Under the pieces are notes generated by a model. It saw nothing but the letters and a program-made list of their open reading frames with translations. It did no database searches and was not told the origin of the DNA. From Candidatus Sulfopaludibacter sp. SbA3 (GTDB taxonomy: Bacteria > Acidobacteriota > Terriglobia > Bryobacterales > Bryobacteraceae): DNA of 6,129 nucleotides. Positions 1 through 5,896 of this stretch are shown in pieces (position 1 is the stretch's first letter; the number at the start of each line of letters is the position of its first letter). Location of the stretch: positions 1 through 6,129 of the forward strand of contig CAMDKT010000384.1 of assembly GCA_945900935.1 (NCBI GenBank), in the 5' to 3' direction. A program made the translations under genes and the position numbers.

Positions 1-1
1 C

Positions 2-670
2 TACCAGGCCCTCCAGCTCCGCATGCAGCGCGCCTATTCCAACGGAATGAGCGTGCTGCTTGCCTATAACTACAACCGCGAACGGAACACCTTCTTCTTC
101 AATGATATCGACCAGTACGCGGACAAGTTCACCTGGCTGAACTCCAACAATCCGCGCCAGCGCATGACAGTGGCCGGCACCTACGATTTGCCATTCGGAA
201 AGGGCCGGCAGTTTCTTTCCGGCGCGCATCCGGTGGTCAACGCGGTGTTCGGAGGGTGGTCTACCAGCAATTTCTTCTACGCGGTATCGGGCGCGTTCCT
301 GCGCTTCCCGGCCGCGCTCGCCGACGGCAGTCCCAGCATCAGTAATCCCGGTCCGGCCGCTTGGTTCAATCAGGCCGCCTTTAAACCCCAGCCGGCTTTC
401 ACCCCGCGCGAGAATCCATTCCAGTACGAAGGCATCACCGGGCCGGGCTATTGGAATCTCGATTCAACCTTGGCCAAAGAGTTCCGTATCACTGAATCCA
501 AGCGGATTGAGTTGAAGATGGAAGCCTATAACCTCACCAATACTTTTTGGTGGGGCAATCCAAACATGGCCGCCGGTGCCATCGGCACCCCGCAGTTCGG
601 CCGCTCCTTCGTGCAGAACCCCGAAACCCGGGGCCGCGAGTTCCAGTACAGCCTGAAGTTTATCTTCTGA
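2..670 (+). CDS. TonB-dependent receptor-like (Oar/carboxypeptidase-regulatory type) outer-membrane protein, C-terminal part
   Basis: The gene enters from the left edge; reading frame 2 is open from the first base to TGA at 668-670, giving 222 C-terminal residues. The sequence shows alternating aromatic beta-strands separated by loops, with the segments NPRQRMTVAGTYDLPFG, GGWSTSNFFYAVSG, GYWNLDSTLAKEFRI and RIELKMEAYNLTNTFWWG. These are typical of the last strands of the 1000+ residue TonB-dependent, Oar-like barrels that are abundant in Acidobacteria. It ends in FQYSLKFIF, an aromatic beta-signal with terminal Phe as expected for BAM-assembled outer-membrane proteins. By family, the full protein would carry an N-terminal carboxypeptidase-regulatory-like domain and a plug, neither visible here. 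The ligand cannot be told. The stop codon overlaps the CTG at which a decayed sialidase-like frame begins, suggesting an old two-gene operon. Confidence 0.93.
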   Translation, partial: YQALQLRMQRAYSNGMSVLLAYNYNRERNTFFFNDIDQYADKFTWLNSNNPRQRMTVAGTYDLPFGKGRQFLSGAHPVVNAVFGGWSTSNFFYAVSGAFLRFPAALADGSPSISNPGPAAWFNQAAFKPQPAFTPRENPFQYEGITGPGYWNLDSTLAKEFRITESKRIELKMEAYNLTNTFWWGNPNMAAGAIGTPQFGRSFVQNPETRGREFQYSLKFIF

Positions 671-1047
671 GGTACCTCGCCTTCCTCGCAACTCTCCCGC
701 TGCGGGCCGAGGTTGATCTCAACCTCGGCCCGCAAAACAAACTCCCCGCCCAATGCGCCGAACGCACCAGCTACAAAACCCCCTACCAGCTCTATCTCCT
801 CAACGATCCCGAAGCCCTTCGTTACGCTACCGGCGGCCTCATCCCCAAAATCTGGTGGGGCGACATGTACAAGTCCCGCTCAACCGATAAAGGCGTCACT
901 TGCTCCAAGCCCGAATCGTTCACCGAAACCGGCGTCCTCCCTTGCCTGCTCCAACTCAAAAACGGTGTCCTCGTTCTATCAGTAAGCCCTGGAGTAAGTA
1001 GAATCAATTACCCCCTCAGAATACATTCCTCGGTAACTTCCGAATAG
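667..1047 (+). pseudogene. Remnant of BNR/Asp-box sialidase-like secreted protein (5' part only)
   Basis: The frame starting at CTG 667 reads RYLAFLATLPLRAEVDLNLG, a short signal-peptide-like start. It continues with PYQLYLLNDPEALRYATGG, IWWGDMYKSRSTDKGVT and LLQLKNGVLVLS, which look like the start of a BNR-repeat sialidase-type beta-propeller. The Asp-box consensus S-x-D-x-G-x-T-W is present at 880-903 as STDKGVTC, with the conserved Trp codon replaced by TGC. Another Cys, at 943-945, sits where I would expect Arg. Recognisable sequence ends near 985; the frame then runs through unrelated-looking AT-richer sequence to TAG at 1045-1047. About 126 codons remain, where such proteins usually have several hundred. 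There is no ATG or Shine-Dalgarno at the expected start; CTG overlaps the receptor TGA where an ATGA overlap would be normal, so the start may have mutated from ATG. I infer a dead gene. The stretch 985-1070 holds nothing else I recognise. Confidence 0.68.
699..736. repeat. Near-perfect palindrome / strong hairpin inside the sialidase remnant
   Basis: The sequence TGCGGGCCGAGGTT at 701-714 is followed by GATCTC and then by its exact reverse complement AACCTCGGCCCGCA at 721-734. Two bases of the spacer pair as well, so the arms reach 16 bp. In RNA this would be a very stable GC-rich stem beginning about 31 nt after the receptor stop. It is followed by AAAACAAAC, not a T-run, so it is not a canonical rho-independent terminator on either strand. 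It could act as a 3'-end stabiliser or processing barrier for the receptor mRNA, or be a chance by-product of the peptide it encodes (LRAEVDLNLGPQ). Because of the symmetry the opposite strand encodes a nearly identical peptide. Confidence 0.75.
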
Positions 1048-1073
1048 AAACACACACGTCGAGAAAGTAACAT

Positions 1074-1077
1074 GGAG
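1074..1077 (+). promoter_or_regulatory. Shine-Dalgarno for the 1086 gene
   Basis: GGAG lies 8 nt before the ATG at 1086 and fixes that start. An upstream ATG at 1072 opens a five-codon frame ending in TGA at 1087-1089, overlapping the gene start as ATGA. This may be coincidence or a minimal leader peptide. I could not pick a convincing -35/-10 pair in 985-1070. Confidence 0.6.
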
Positions 1078-1085
1078 TCAGCATT

Positions 1086-2339
1086 ATGAATCGGCTCCTT
1101 TGCCTCCTCCTGGCCTCCGCCGCCATCGCGCCCGCCGCCTCCCGCGCTCACAAGAATCGGTGCTCCGACGCTGTCGGCGTCGTCCGCGGCGCAGTCGGAT
1201 TCGTTTACAACAAACAACCTGTCGATCCGCAAAAGGTCGCCGCCGCCGAAGCCCATCTGGCCCAGATGGCCGGCCGCTACAAGCAAGCGCTGCAACAGCT
1301 CGACTCCGCCGGCAAGTGGGATCCAAATGATCCCGACCTCGCCGAATGCGTCGGACTCATGAAGCCCATGCGGGCCTATATCCTCACCACGCAGGAGAAG
1401 ATCAAACAGGCCAAGGCGTTCGCCGTCAAAGGCGGCCCGATCCTTGAGGCCGCAAAAGCTCACGCGGTCCGGAACGCCTTCCTCACCCTCGCCGTCGTTC
1501 ATGTTGAACCCACCGCCAACGCCTTCCAAAACTTGACGCCCGTGCAGGCCAAGCAGATGGTGGACCTCCTCGCCAATATCGCCGCCGCCTGCCGGCAAGC
1601 CATGCCCGAGGCCATGACCACGCCGCCCCCGGTAGCCGTCCTCCCCGGTAACGAAATCCGTGTCGGCAACGTCGTCCTCCCCGGCAATATCGATACCAAA
1701 CCCGATTGGCTTTGCTACGTCTCCGCTCAACGGGATCAACTCGCCCTTCGCGCGCTTGGCAACGTCATGTTTTCCACTCCCAACTACGGCAACCCCGACA
1801 GGACGTTTAAGGAAATCGCCGATAAAGGCACAAGCTGGAACGGCGCCGCCGACTCTGGGATCTTCGACATCGCCGCCAACGAAGCCCCCTTCATGGGCCA
1901 AATGAAAGCCGCCGCCGCTGAATGGTATCAAGCCTTCGGCTTTCCCTTGCCGGGCCAGCCATTCCCCGGCCTCGCTGAAAAGATCCTCGCCTTCCGCCAA
2001 GCCGTCAACGCCGCCGCCGCCCGCAATCCCATCCAGCGCCTCCCGCATAAATACGCCCCCATGGAAACACGCGCCCGCGCCTACACGGGCAAGCTCTATC
2101 CAAAGATGGCAATCCTCGCCACTTGGATGGATGAGTCCGCCTACACCGTTCGCACCAACGCGCTGGGCGTGCCGCTTTCCCGCTACCGCTCCGGCCAGAT
2201 CGTCTATCGCGTCAACAACGACAGCTTCTGCCGCCAGCGCGCATTCAGCTTTTCCGAAGCCCATCAGGGCGGTGGCACTTATGTCCCAGGCGGTGACCCA
2301 ACGCTGATCGAAGGCACCCGCGCCGTCAAGTGCCCCTAA
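1086..2339 (+). CDS. Secreted protein of unknown function, 417 aa, six mature cysteines
   Basis: I do not recognise the family. The protein begins MNRLLCLLLASAAIAPAASRA, a Sec signal peptide with a plausible signal peptidase I site after residue 21 (SRA) or near 17 (APA). The only Cys in the hydrophobic core is residue 6, too early for a lipobox, so it is probably not a lipoprotein. The mature chain is Ala-rich and helical over about 45-170 (AEAHLAQMAGRYKQALQQL, EKIKQAKAFAV). It has a short repeated VLPGN motif near 185-200 and a mixed region with several aromatic residues to the end. Cysteines at about 26, 88, 169, 210, 382 and 416 are even in number, compatible with three disulphides in the periplasm or outside. 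A Shine-Dalgarno precedes the start. The third-position C bias matches the helicase gene. It converges on the LamG-like gene with a 4-bp overlap of stop codons. The long antisense frame across it is a shadow: it lacks a signal peptide and any domain-like pattern. Confidence 0.85.
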   Translation: MNRLLCLLLASAAIAPAASRAHKNRCSDAVGVVRGAVGFVYNKQPVDPQKVAAAEAHLAQMAGRYKQALQQLDSAGKWDPNDPDLAECVGLMKPMRAYILTTQEKIKQAKAFAVKGGPILEAAKAHAVRNAFLTLAVVHVEPTANAFQNLTPVQAKQMVDLLANIAAACRQAMPEAMTTPPPVAVLPGNEIRVGNVVLPGNIDTKPDWLCYVSAQRDQLALRALGNVMFSTPNYGNPDRTFKEIADKGTSWNGAADSGIFDIAANEAPFMGQMKAAAAEWYQAFGFPLPGQPFPGLAEKILAFRQAVNAAAARNPIQRLPHKYAPMETRARAYTGKLYPKMAILATWMDESAYTVRTNALGVPLSRYRSGQIVYRVNNDSFCRQRAFSFSEAHQGGGTYVPGGDPTLIEGTRAVKCP

Positions 2340-2944
2340 GGCTTCGAAACCGCCACTCCGGAAATCTTCAAATTCCGAAAACTGCCAGTCTCATTGAAAG
2401 ACCCAAGCCCCACGCGCCCCTGCTTTAGCGACAAGTCCACCGCGCGCATGGCCCCGCTTGTCTTCCCATTCGCATAGCAAACCACTTCCCCCGTCTTCCC
2501 GCTCCACACCAACTTCACCCGCGTCCAATCCGAAGTCGCCAACAATCCCGGGCCCCCTTCCAACGGCGAGATCCGCACTCGGTCCCCCCCAAACACGTGG
2601 AATACCCCGTTATGCACATTCTGTTTCGCCGGATCGTCCACCGAAATATGGGCGTAATTAAAATGGTCGTCGTCCTGATGCGCAAATACCAATAGCAGTG
2701 ACTTCCCGTTCCGCTTCACATCCACCTCCAAAGTGAACGACGAATACGGACCCTCTTCCAACAAAGCAAACTGCTTTGGACGGCGCGGTTTTCCCGGCTC
2801 ATGCTTAACTACCAGTTCCAGAATCTCCGCGGAAGTTTTCCAGTCCCCAGCCGTCATCACAGAAAACTTCTTCCCTAACGCCGTGATCGTTTCGTCCGCC
2901 CAAACCGAGCTCGCCACCAGCAACAAAATCCCAAGTGTTCGCAT
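2336..2944 (-). CDS. Secreted LamG/DUF1080-type concanavalin A-like domain protein
   Basis: The 202-aa product has a clear signal peptide, MRTLGILLLVASSVWA, with cleavage expected before DE at residue 17. The mature part is a single beta-sandwich of the LamG / DUF1080 (3-keto-disaccharide hydrolase, GH16-like fold) type. Strands are seen at SSFTLEVDVKR (68-77), SLLLVFAHQDDDHFNYAHIS (82-101), GDRVRIS (120-126), WTRVKLVWS (140-148), EVVCYANGK (153-161) and the closing GRVGLGSFNETGSFRNLKIS (176-195). The DDDHFNYAHIS segment is the characteristic 'few details, then Y-a-h-l' element of this group. Likely role is glycan binding or hydrolysis outside the cytoplasm; the sequence alone does not decide between them. 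No Shine-Dalgarno is evident before the ATG at 2944; the upstream sequence on this strand is AT-rich (TAATTAATCT). The TAG stop interlocks with the TAA of the convergent gene in the four bases CTAA. Confidence 0.88.
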   Translation of the reverse strand: MRTLGILLLVASSVWADETITALGKKFSVMTAGDWKTSAEILELVVKHEPGKPRRPKQFALLEEGPYSSFTLEVDVKRNGKSLLLVFAHQDDDHFNYAHISVDDPAKQNVHNGVFHVFGGDRVRISPLEGGPGLLATSDWTRVKLVWSGKTGEVVCYANGKTSGAMRAVDLSLKQGRVGLGSFNETGSFRNLKISGVAVSKP

Positions 2945-2989
2945 AGATTAATTACACAGCTATCACACTCCGCCGCACTTCGCTACATT
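2945..2989. promoter_or_regulatory. Divergent 45-bp spacer, probable shared promoter region
   Basis: This spacer separates the leftward LamG-like gene from the rightward helicase gene and must hold promoter elements for both unless transcription starts elsewhere. Its only AT-rich patch is TAGATTAATTACAC at 2945-2958, which can be read as a -10-like element on either strand. I see no clear -35 boxes. The helicase ATG at 2990 has no Shine-Dalgarno upstream, and an in-frame TAG at 2945-2947 rules out an upstream ATG/GTG start. Leaderless or weak initiation is therefore possible. Confidence 0.4.
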
Positions 2990-5896
2990 ATGAAGGTGGA
3001 CCCCCTCACTCCAGCAAGCTTCCAAACTGCCCGCCACCCCAACCCTCTCTTCTGTCACCCGGACTTTCTGGAACGCCTCGAATCCTACCGCACGCAACCC
3101 GTCGGCAAACGTGCAGCCCTCCTCCTCCAGCGCCTGTTAATCGATCCCGAACGCCTCCACTACAAGGGCACCCAAGGCGAAAACAAAGGCTGGCGCCGCT
3201 CCCGCCTCGGCGGTACTTCCGGCTCCCACTTCTACGCCTGGTGGGCCCCCGCCGGCGCCCTTCCGCTGAAAGGTTTCCAGAACACCCCCGCCGGCGCTCT
3301 GTTCCTCCGCGACATTCGTCACCACGACGATCACACTCCCCTCCCCGCTCACAACTTCCCCGACGACTATCTCCCCATCACCGTCCCCGAAGTCCGCCGC
3401 GAAGACTTCGGCCCCGCTCCCTGGACTCCCCAACAAGCCAAATTCGCCGGTGCCCGCGACTACGTCCGCATCCTGAAAGGCCATCCCGGCTCCGGCAAAA
3501 CCACAGCTCTTCTCCACGCTGCCGATCAGACCAACGCCAAGAACATCCTTTATCTCACCTACTCGTCTGACCTCGCCGCCCTCGCCCGGTCCTACTTCGA
3601 CCGATACTGCACCAACTCCCGCGAATACCACGTCACCACATTTCCCCAGTTCGTCCGCGGTCTCCTCAACGTCACCACCCCTCCCGTCCCACTCGCCGAA
3701 CAGCGCAGCCGATTCCGCGTGGAGGTCGCCTCCCTCTCCCGCAACCTCGGCCCCTGGGCCCAGAACATCCCCGCGCTCTTCGACGAATTCCACGCCCATA
3801 TCATCGGCGGCGCTCTCCCGGCCCGTGTCGGCCGTTTCAGCGCCGCCCCCATCCAACGCCGGAACGATGCCGATTACATCAGCAGCCGTTCCCGCTTCAC
3901 CGGCGCGCCCGCCGCTGAAATGGCCAACGCCGCCGCCATACGCCTCGAAAAATCCGGCGGCCCCATCGCCGCCCGCCTCTTCCCCGACCTCCATCTCGCC
4001 TGGTCCGCCATCCAGCAACTCCCCAATCTCTCCGCCGAAAAACTCCCCTGGGACTGCATCGCCATCGACGAATGCCAGGACCTCACCCCCATCGAAACCT
4101 TCTTCATCGCCCGGCTTGCCAAACGTCTCCAGGAACTCCGCGGCCGCCCCATCCCCGTCCTCATTGCCGGTGATGAAGCCCAAACCGTCCGTCCCACGGA
4201 CTTTGAATGGGGCTGGCTCAGCGACATCTTTCACACCCTAGTCGCCACCCCCAGCGTTCATAAACTTTCCGCCAACCTCCGCAGCCCTCGCCAAATCGCC
4301 GAACTCATCAACAAAGTCTGGGACCTGTACGCTCATCTCGAAAAGCGCGATCGCCCCTCCGGCCAGGGCTGGGCCTCCATTGAAGACGACGCCACCGATC
4401 AAATCCTCTACTGCGCCGCCGCCCCCGGCGCAGACCTCACCACGCTCCTCGCCGATCTCCAATCCCGCGAAGGCCTTGCCATCGTCTCCTTCGCCGATAA
4501 CCAATCCAACATCCCCGGCGCCCTCACCCCCTCCGAAATCAAAGGTCTCGATTTCCACTCCGTCTGCATCATCGATCCCGGCGCGCAACTTGAGAAAGTC
4601 CAAACCACCCGTTACAACCCCGTCGATATCGAAAACCTCACCCGCCGCCTGGCCATTGATCAGCTCCGCGTCGCCGTCAGCCGCCCCACCGAACGCCTCA
4701 TCTGGCTCGACATCAGCCCCAACCCCGCCCGCGTCTTCACCAGCCTGCACTTCCTCAACGGCCCCATTCCCAACCACTCCGCCCTCACTCCGGCGGCCCT
4801 CTATTTGTCCCTCCAGGAAGAAAATCTCGATCTTGACGAACGCGTCCAACGCTGCCAGCAGGACGCCCGCCAATACCTCGCCATCCGTCCTGACCTCGCC
4901 TGGTCCCGCGCCCATCAGGCCGTCACTCTCCTTGGCCGCCAGACCGAAATCAACGCCATTCTGGACCCCCTAACCCGCAAAACCGCCTACGCCACTCTCG
5001 CCGAAGTCTGCTTCAGCCTCGGCATGCGCAAAGCCAAACTCCCCTCCGTACTCGGCAATCCAAACCTGGTCAAAGAGGCCGCCCAAGCCGCCCGCCATAT
5101 CCCCAATGACGATCTCACCAGGCTGCTCTTCGACATCGCCGAATTGGCCCAACTCACCGCCGCCGAGGAGCTCAACGCCGGTGTTGAGCTCATGCGCAAG
5201 ATCCCCGGCAAACTCGAGAATCTCCCCCCCTGGTTCCTCGTCGAACTCGCAGCCGAACCCATGCGATGGATCGCCATGCTCGAACGCGTTCAACACGTCG
5301 GAGCCAACGCCGCCATCTGCGTCCGCGTCCTCCCGCCATTTTATAAAGCCATCGGCCTCCCCGACGCTGATGCCCGTTCCGCCAAGCTCCGCGCCCAAGC
5401 CGTTAACGATCTGGTCAAAGCAAAGCATTTCAAGGACGCTGAGGGCGTCCTTGCCGAACTCCCCGAACACAACTACAAGCTCGAAGCCCAGTGCCACGAA
5501 GGCGTCGGTGACCTCGCCGCCGCCGCCGCCGCCCACCGCGCCGATGGCAACCTCGAATCCGCCATCGATTGCTACCGCCGCGTCCCCGACATTATCCAAA
5601 CCCTCTCCGCCATGAAGGAGCTGAAGAAACCGCACACCGCCGCCCCCGCCCTGGAGTGGGTCGCTGCCATGCAAGCCCTCGCCGCCAAACGCCCAGACAA
5701 CTTCAACCGCGTCGTCAAAGCCGAGGAAAAGAAGCTCCTCGAATCCGTCCTTGAGTCATCCCTCGGCGTCCAGCGCAAGAAACCCGCCGTGAAGAAAGCG
5801 GCAGCTAAAAAGCCCGCCGTGAAGAAGGTCGCAGTCAAGAAAGTCGCGGTCAAGAAAGTCCCCCGTCCTTTTACGCCCCGGAGTCCCTATTTCTGA
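2990..5896 (+). CDS. RelE-like domain / UvrD-type SF1 helicase / helical repeats / Lys-Ala tail fusion protein
   Basis: The 968-aa product is a cytoplasmic ATP-dependent nucleic-acid motor of the UvrD/Rep group. Residues 25-117 resemble a RelE/ParE fold: helices around FLERLESYR and RAALLLQRLLIDP, then strands GWRRSRLGG, HFYAWWAP and ALFLRDIRHHDDH. The helicase core shows a Q-motif-like WTPQQ (145-149), Walker A GHPGSGKTT (164-172), Ia ILYLTYSSDLA (186-196), Walker B IAIDECQD (357-364), motif III IAGDEAQT (392-399), motif IV NLRS (429-432), motif V EIKGLDFHSV (516-525) and motif VI DQLRVAVSRPTERL (557-570). All key catalytic positions (K170, D360/E361, Q398, R431, R565) are intact. Only about 80 residues separate motifs IV and V, so a large 2B subdomain is absent. 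Residues 600-920 are helical, TPR-like around 805-868; 929-957 are KKPAVKK/KKVAVKK repeats. Similar RelE-like/UvrD fusions exist, as I recall, in Actinobacteria. Role in repair, toxin action or phage defence is undecided. Confidence 0.92.
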   Translation: MKVDPLTPASFQTARHPNPLFCHPDFLERLESYRTQPVGKRAALLLQRLLIDPERLHYKGTQGENKGWRRSRLGGTSGSHFYAWWAPAGALPLKGFQNTPAGALFLRDIRHHDDHTPLPAHNFPDDYLPITVPEVRREDFGPAPWTPQQAKFAGARDYVRILKGHPGSGKTTALLHAADQTNAKNILYLTYSSDLAALARSYFDRYCTNSREYHVTTFPQFVRGLLNVTTPPVPLAEQRSRFRVEVASLSRNLGPWAQNIPALFDEFHAHIIGGALPARVGRFSAAPIQRRNDADYISSRSRFTGAPAAEMANAAAIRLEKSGGPIAARLFPDLHLAWSAIQQLPNLSAEKLPWDCIAIDECQDLTPIETFFIARLAKRLQELRGRPIPVLIAGDEAQTVRPTDFEWGWLSDIFHTLVATPSVHKLSANLRSPRQIAELINKVWDLYAHLEKRDRPSGQGWASIEDDATDQILYCAAAPGADLTTLLADLQSREGLAIVSFADNQSNIPGALTPSEIKGLDFHSVCIIDPGAQLEKVQTTRYNPVDIENLTRRLAIDQLRVAVSRPTERLIWLDISPNPARVFTSLHFLNGPIPNHSALTPAALYLSLQEENLDLDERVQRCQQDARQYLAIRPDLAWSRAHQAVTLLGRQTEINAILDPLTRKTAYATLAEVCFSLGMRKAKLPSVLGNPNLVKEAAQAARHIPNDDLTRLLFDIAELAQLTAAEELNAGVELMRKIPGKLENLPPWFLVELAAEPMRWIAMLERVQHVGANAAICVRVLPPFYKAIGLPDADARSAKLRAQAVNDLVKAKHFKDAEGVLAELPEHNYKLEAQCHEGVGDLAAAAAAHRADGNLESAIDCYRRVPDIIQTLSAMKELKKPHTAAPALEWVAAMQALAAKRPDNFNRVVKAEEKKLLESVLESSLGVQRKKPAVKKAAAKKPAVKKVAVKKVAVKKVPRPFTPRSPYF
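5516..5533 (+). repeat. (GCC)6 triplet run inside the helicase gene
   Basis: Six uninterrupted GCC codons encode Ala843-Ala848 between two TPR-like helices. In-frame slippage would change the linker by whole alanines without breaking the gene. In this codon-biased sequence it may be no more than Ala-codon preference. Confidence 0.6.
5777..5860 (+). repeat. Tandem repeats encoding the Lys/Ala/Val-rich C-terminal tail
   Basis: The DNA is built from imperfect repeats. CCCGCCGTGAAGAA occurs at 5783-5796 and 5813-5826, and the 15-nt unit GTCGCRGTCAAGAAA occurs twice in tandem at 5828-5857. The encoded tail, residues 930-957, alternates KK with AV/PA pairs like bacterial histone H1-like and AlgP-type tails, which bind DNA or RNA non-specifically. 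Repeats of this kind commonly change length between strains. Confidence 0.8.

Noticed and set aside
701..734. Palindrome read as a rho-independent terminator of the receptor gene
   Set aside because: No T-tract follows the stem on either strand (AAAACAAAC on the plus strand), so only a hairpin is reported.
1072..1089. Five-codon leader frame overlapping the start of the secreted gene
   Set aside because: It is too short to support, with its own ATG lacking a ribosome site; noted only in the Shine-Dalgarno entry.
1008..2264. 418-codon open frame antisense to the secreted gene
   Set aside because: It is Gly/Val/Asp-rich shadow sequence produced by C-biased third positions of the plus-strand gene; there is no signal peptide, domain pattern or ribosome site, whereas the plus frame has all the expected signals.
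3137..4234. 365-codon antisense frame over the helicase N-terminal half
   Set aside because: It is low-complexity Gly/Glu/Val-rich translation opposite intact helicase motifs, so a codon-bias shadow.
4380..4973. 197-codon Pro/Ser-rich frame within the helicase gene, and a similar one at 5106-5615
   Set aside because: It is the +1 shadow of GCC/CTC-rich codons; the composition is almost only Pro, Ser, Ala and Thr.
5168..5191. Inverted repeat GAGCTCAAC / GTTGAGCTC within the helicase gene
   Set aside because: The 9-bp arms encode well-formed helical protein (EELNAGVEL), where repeated Glu-Leu codons explain the symmetry; there is no regulatory context.
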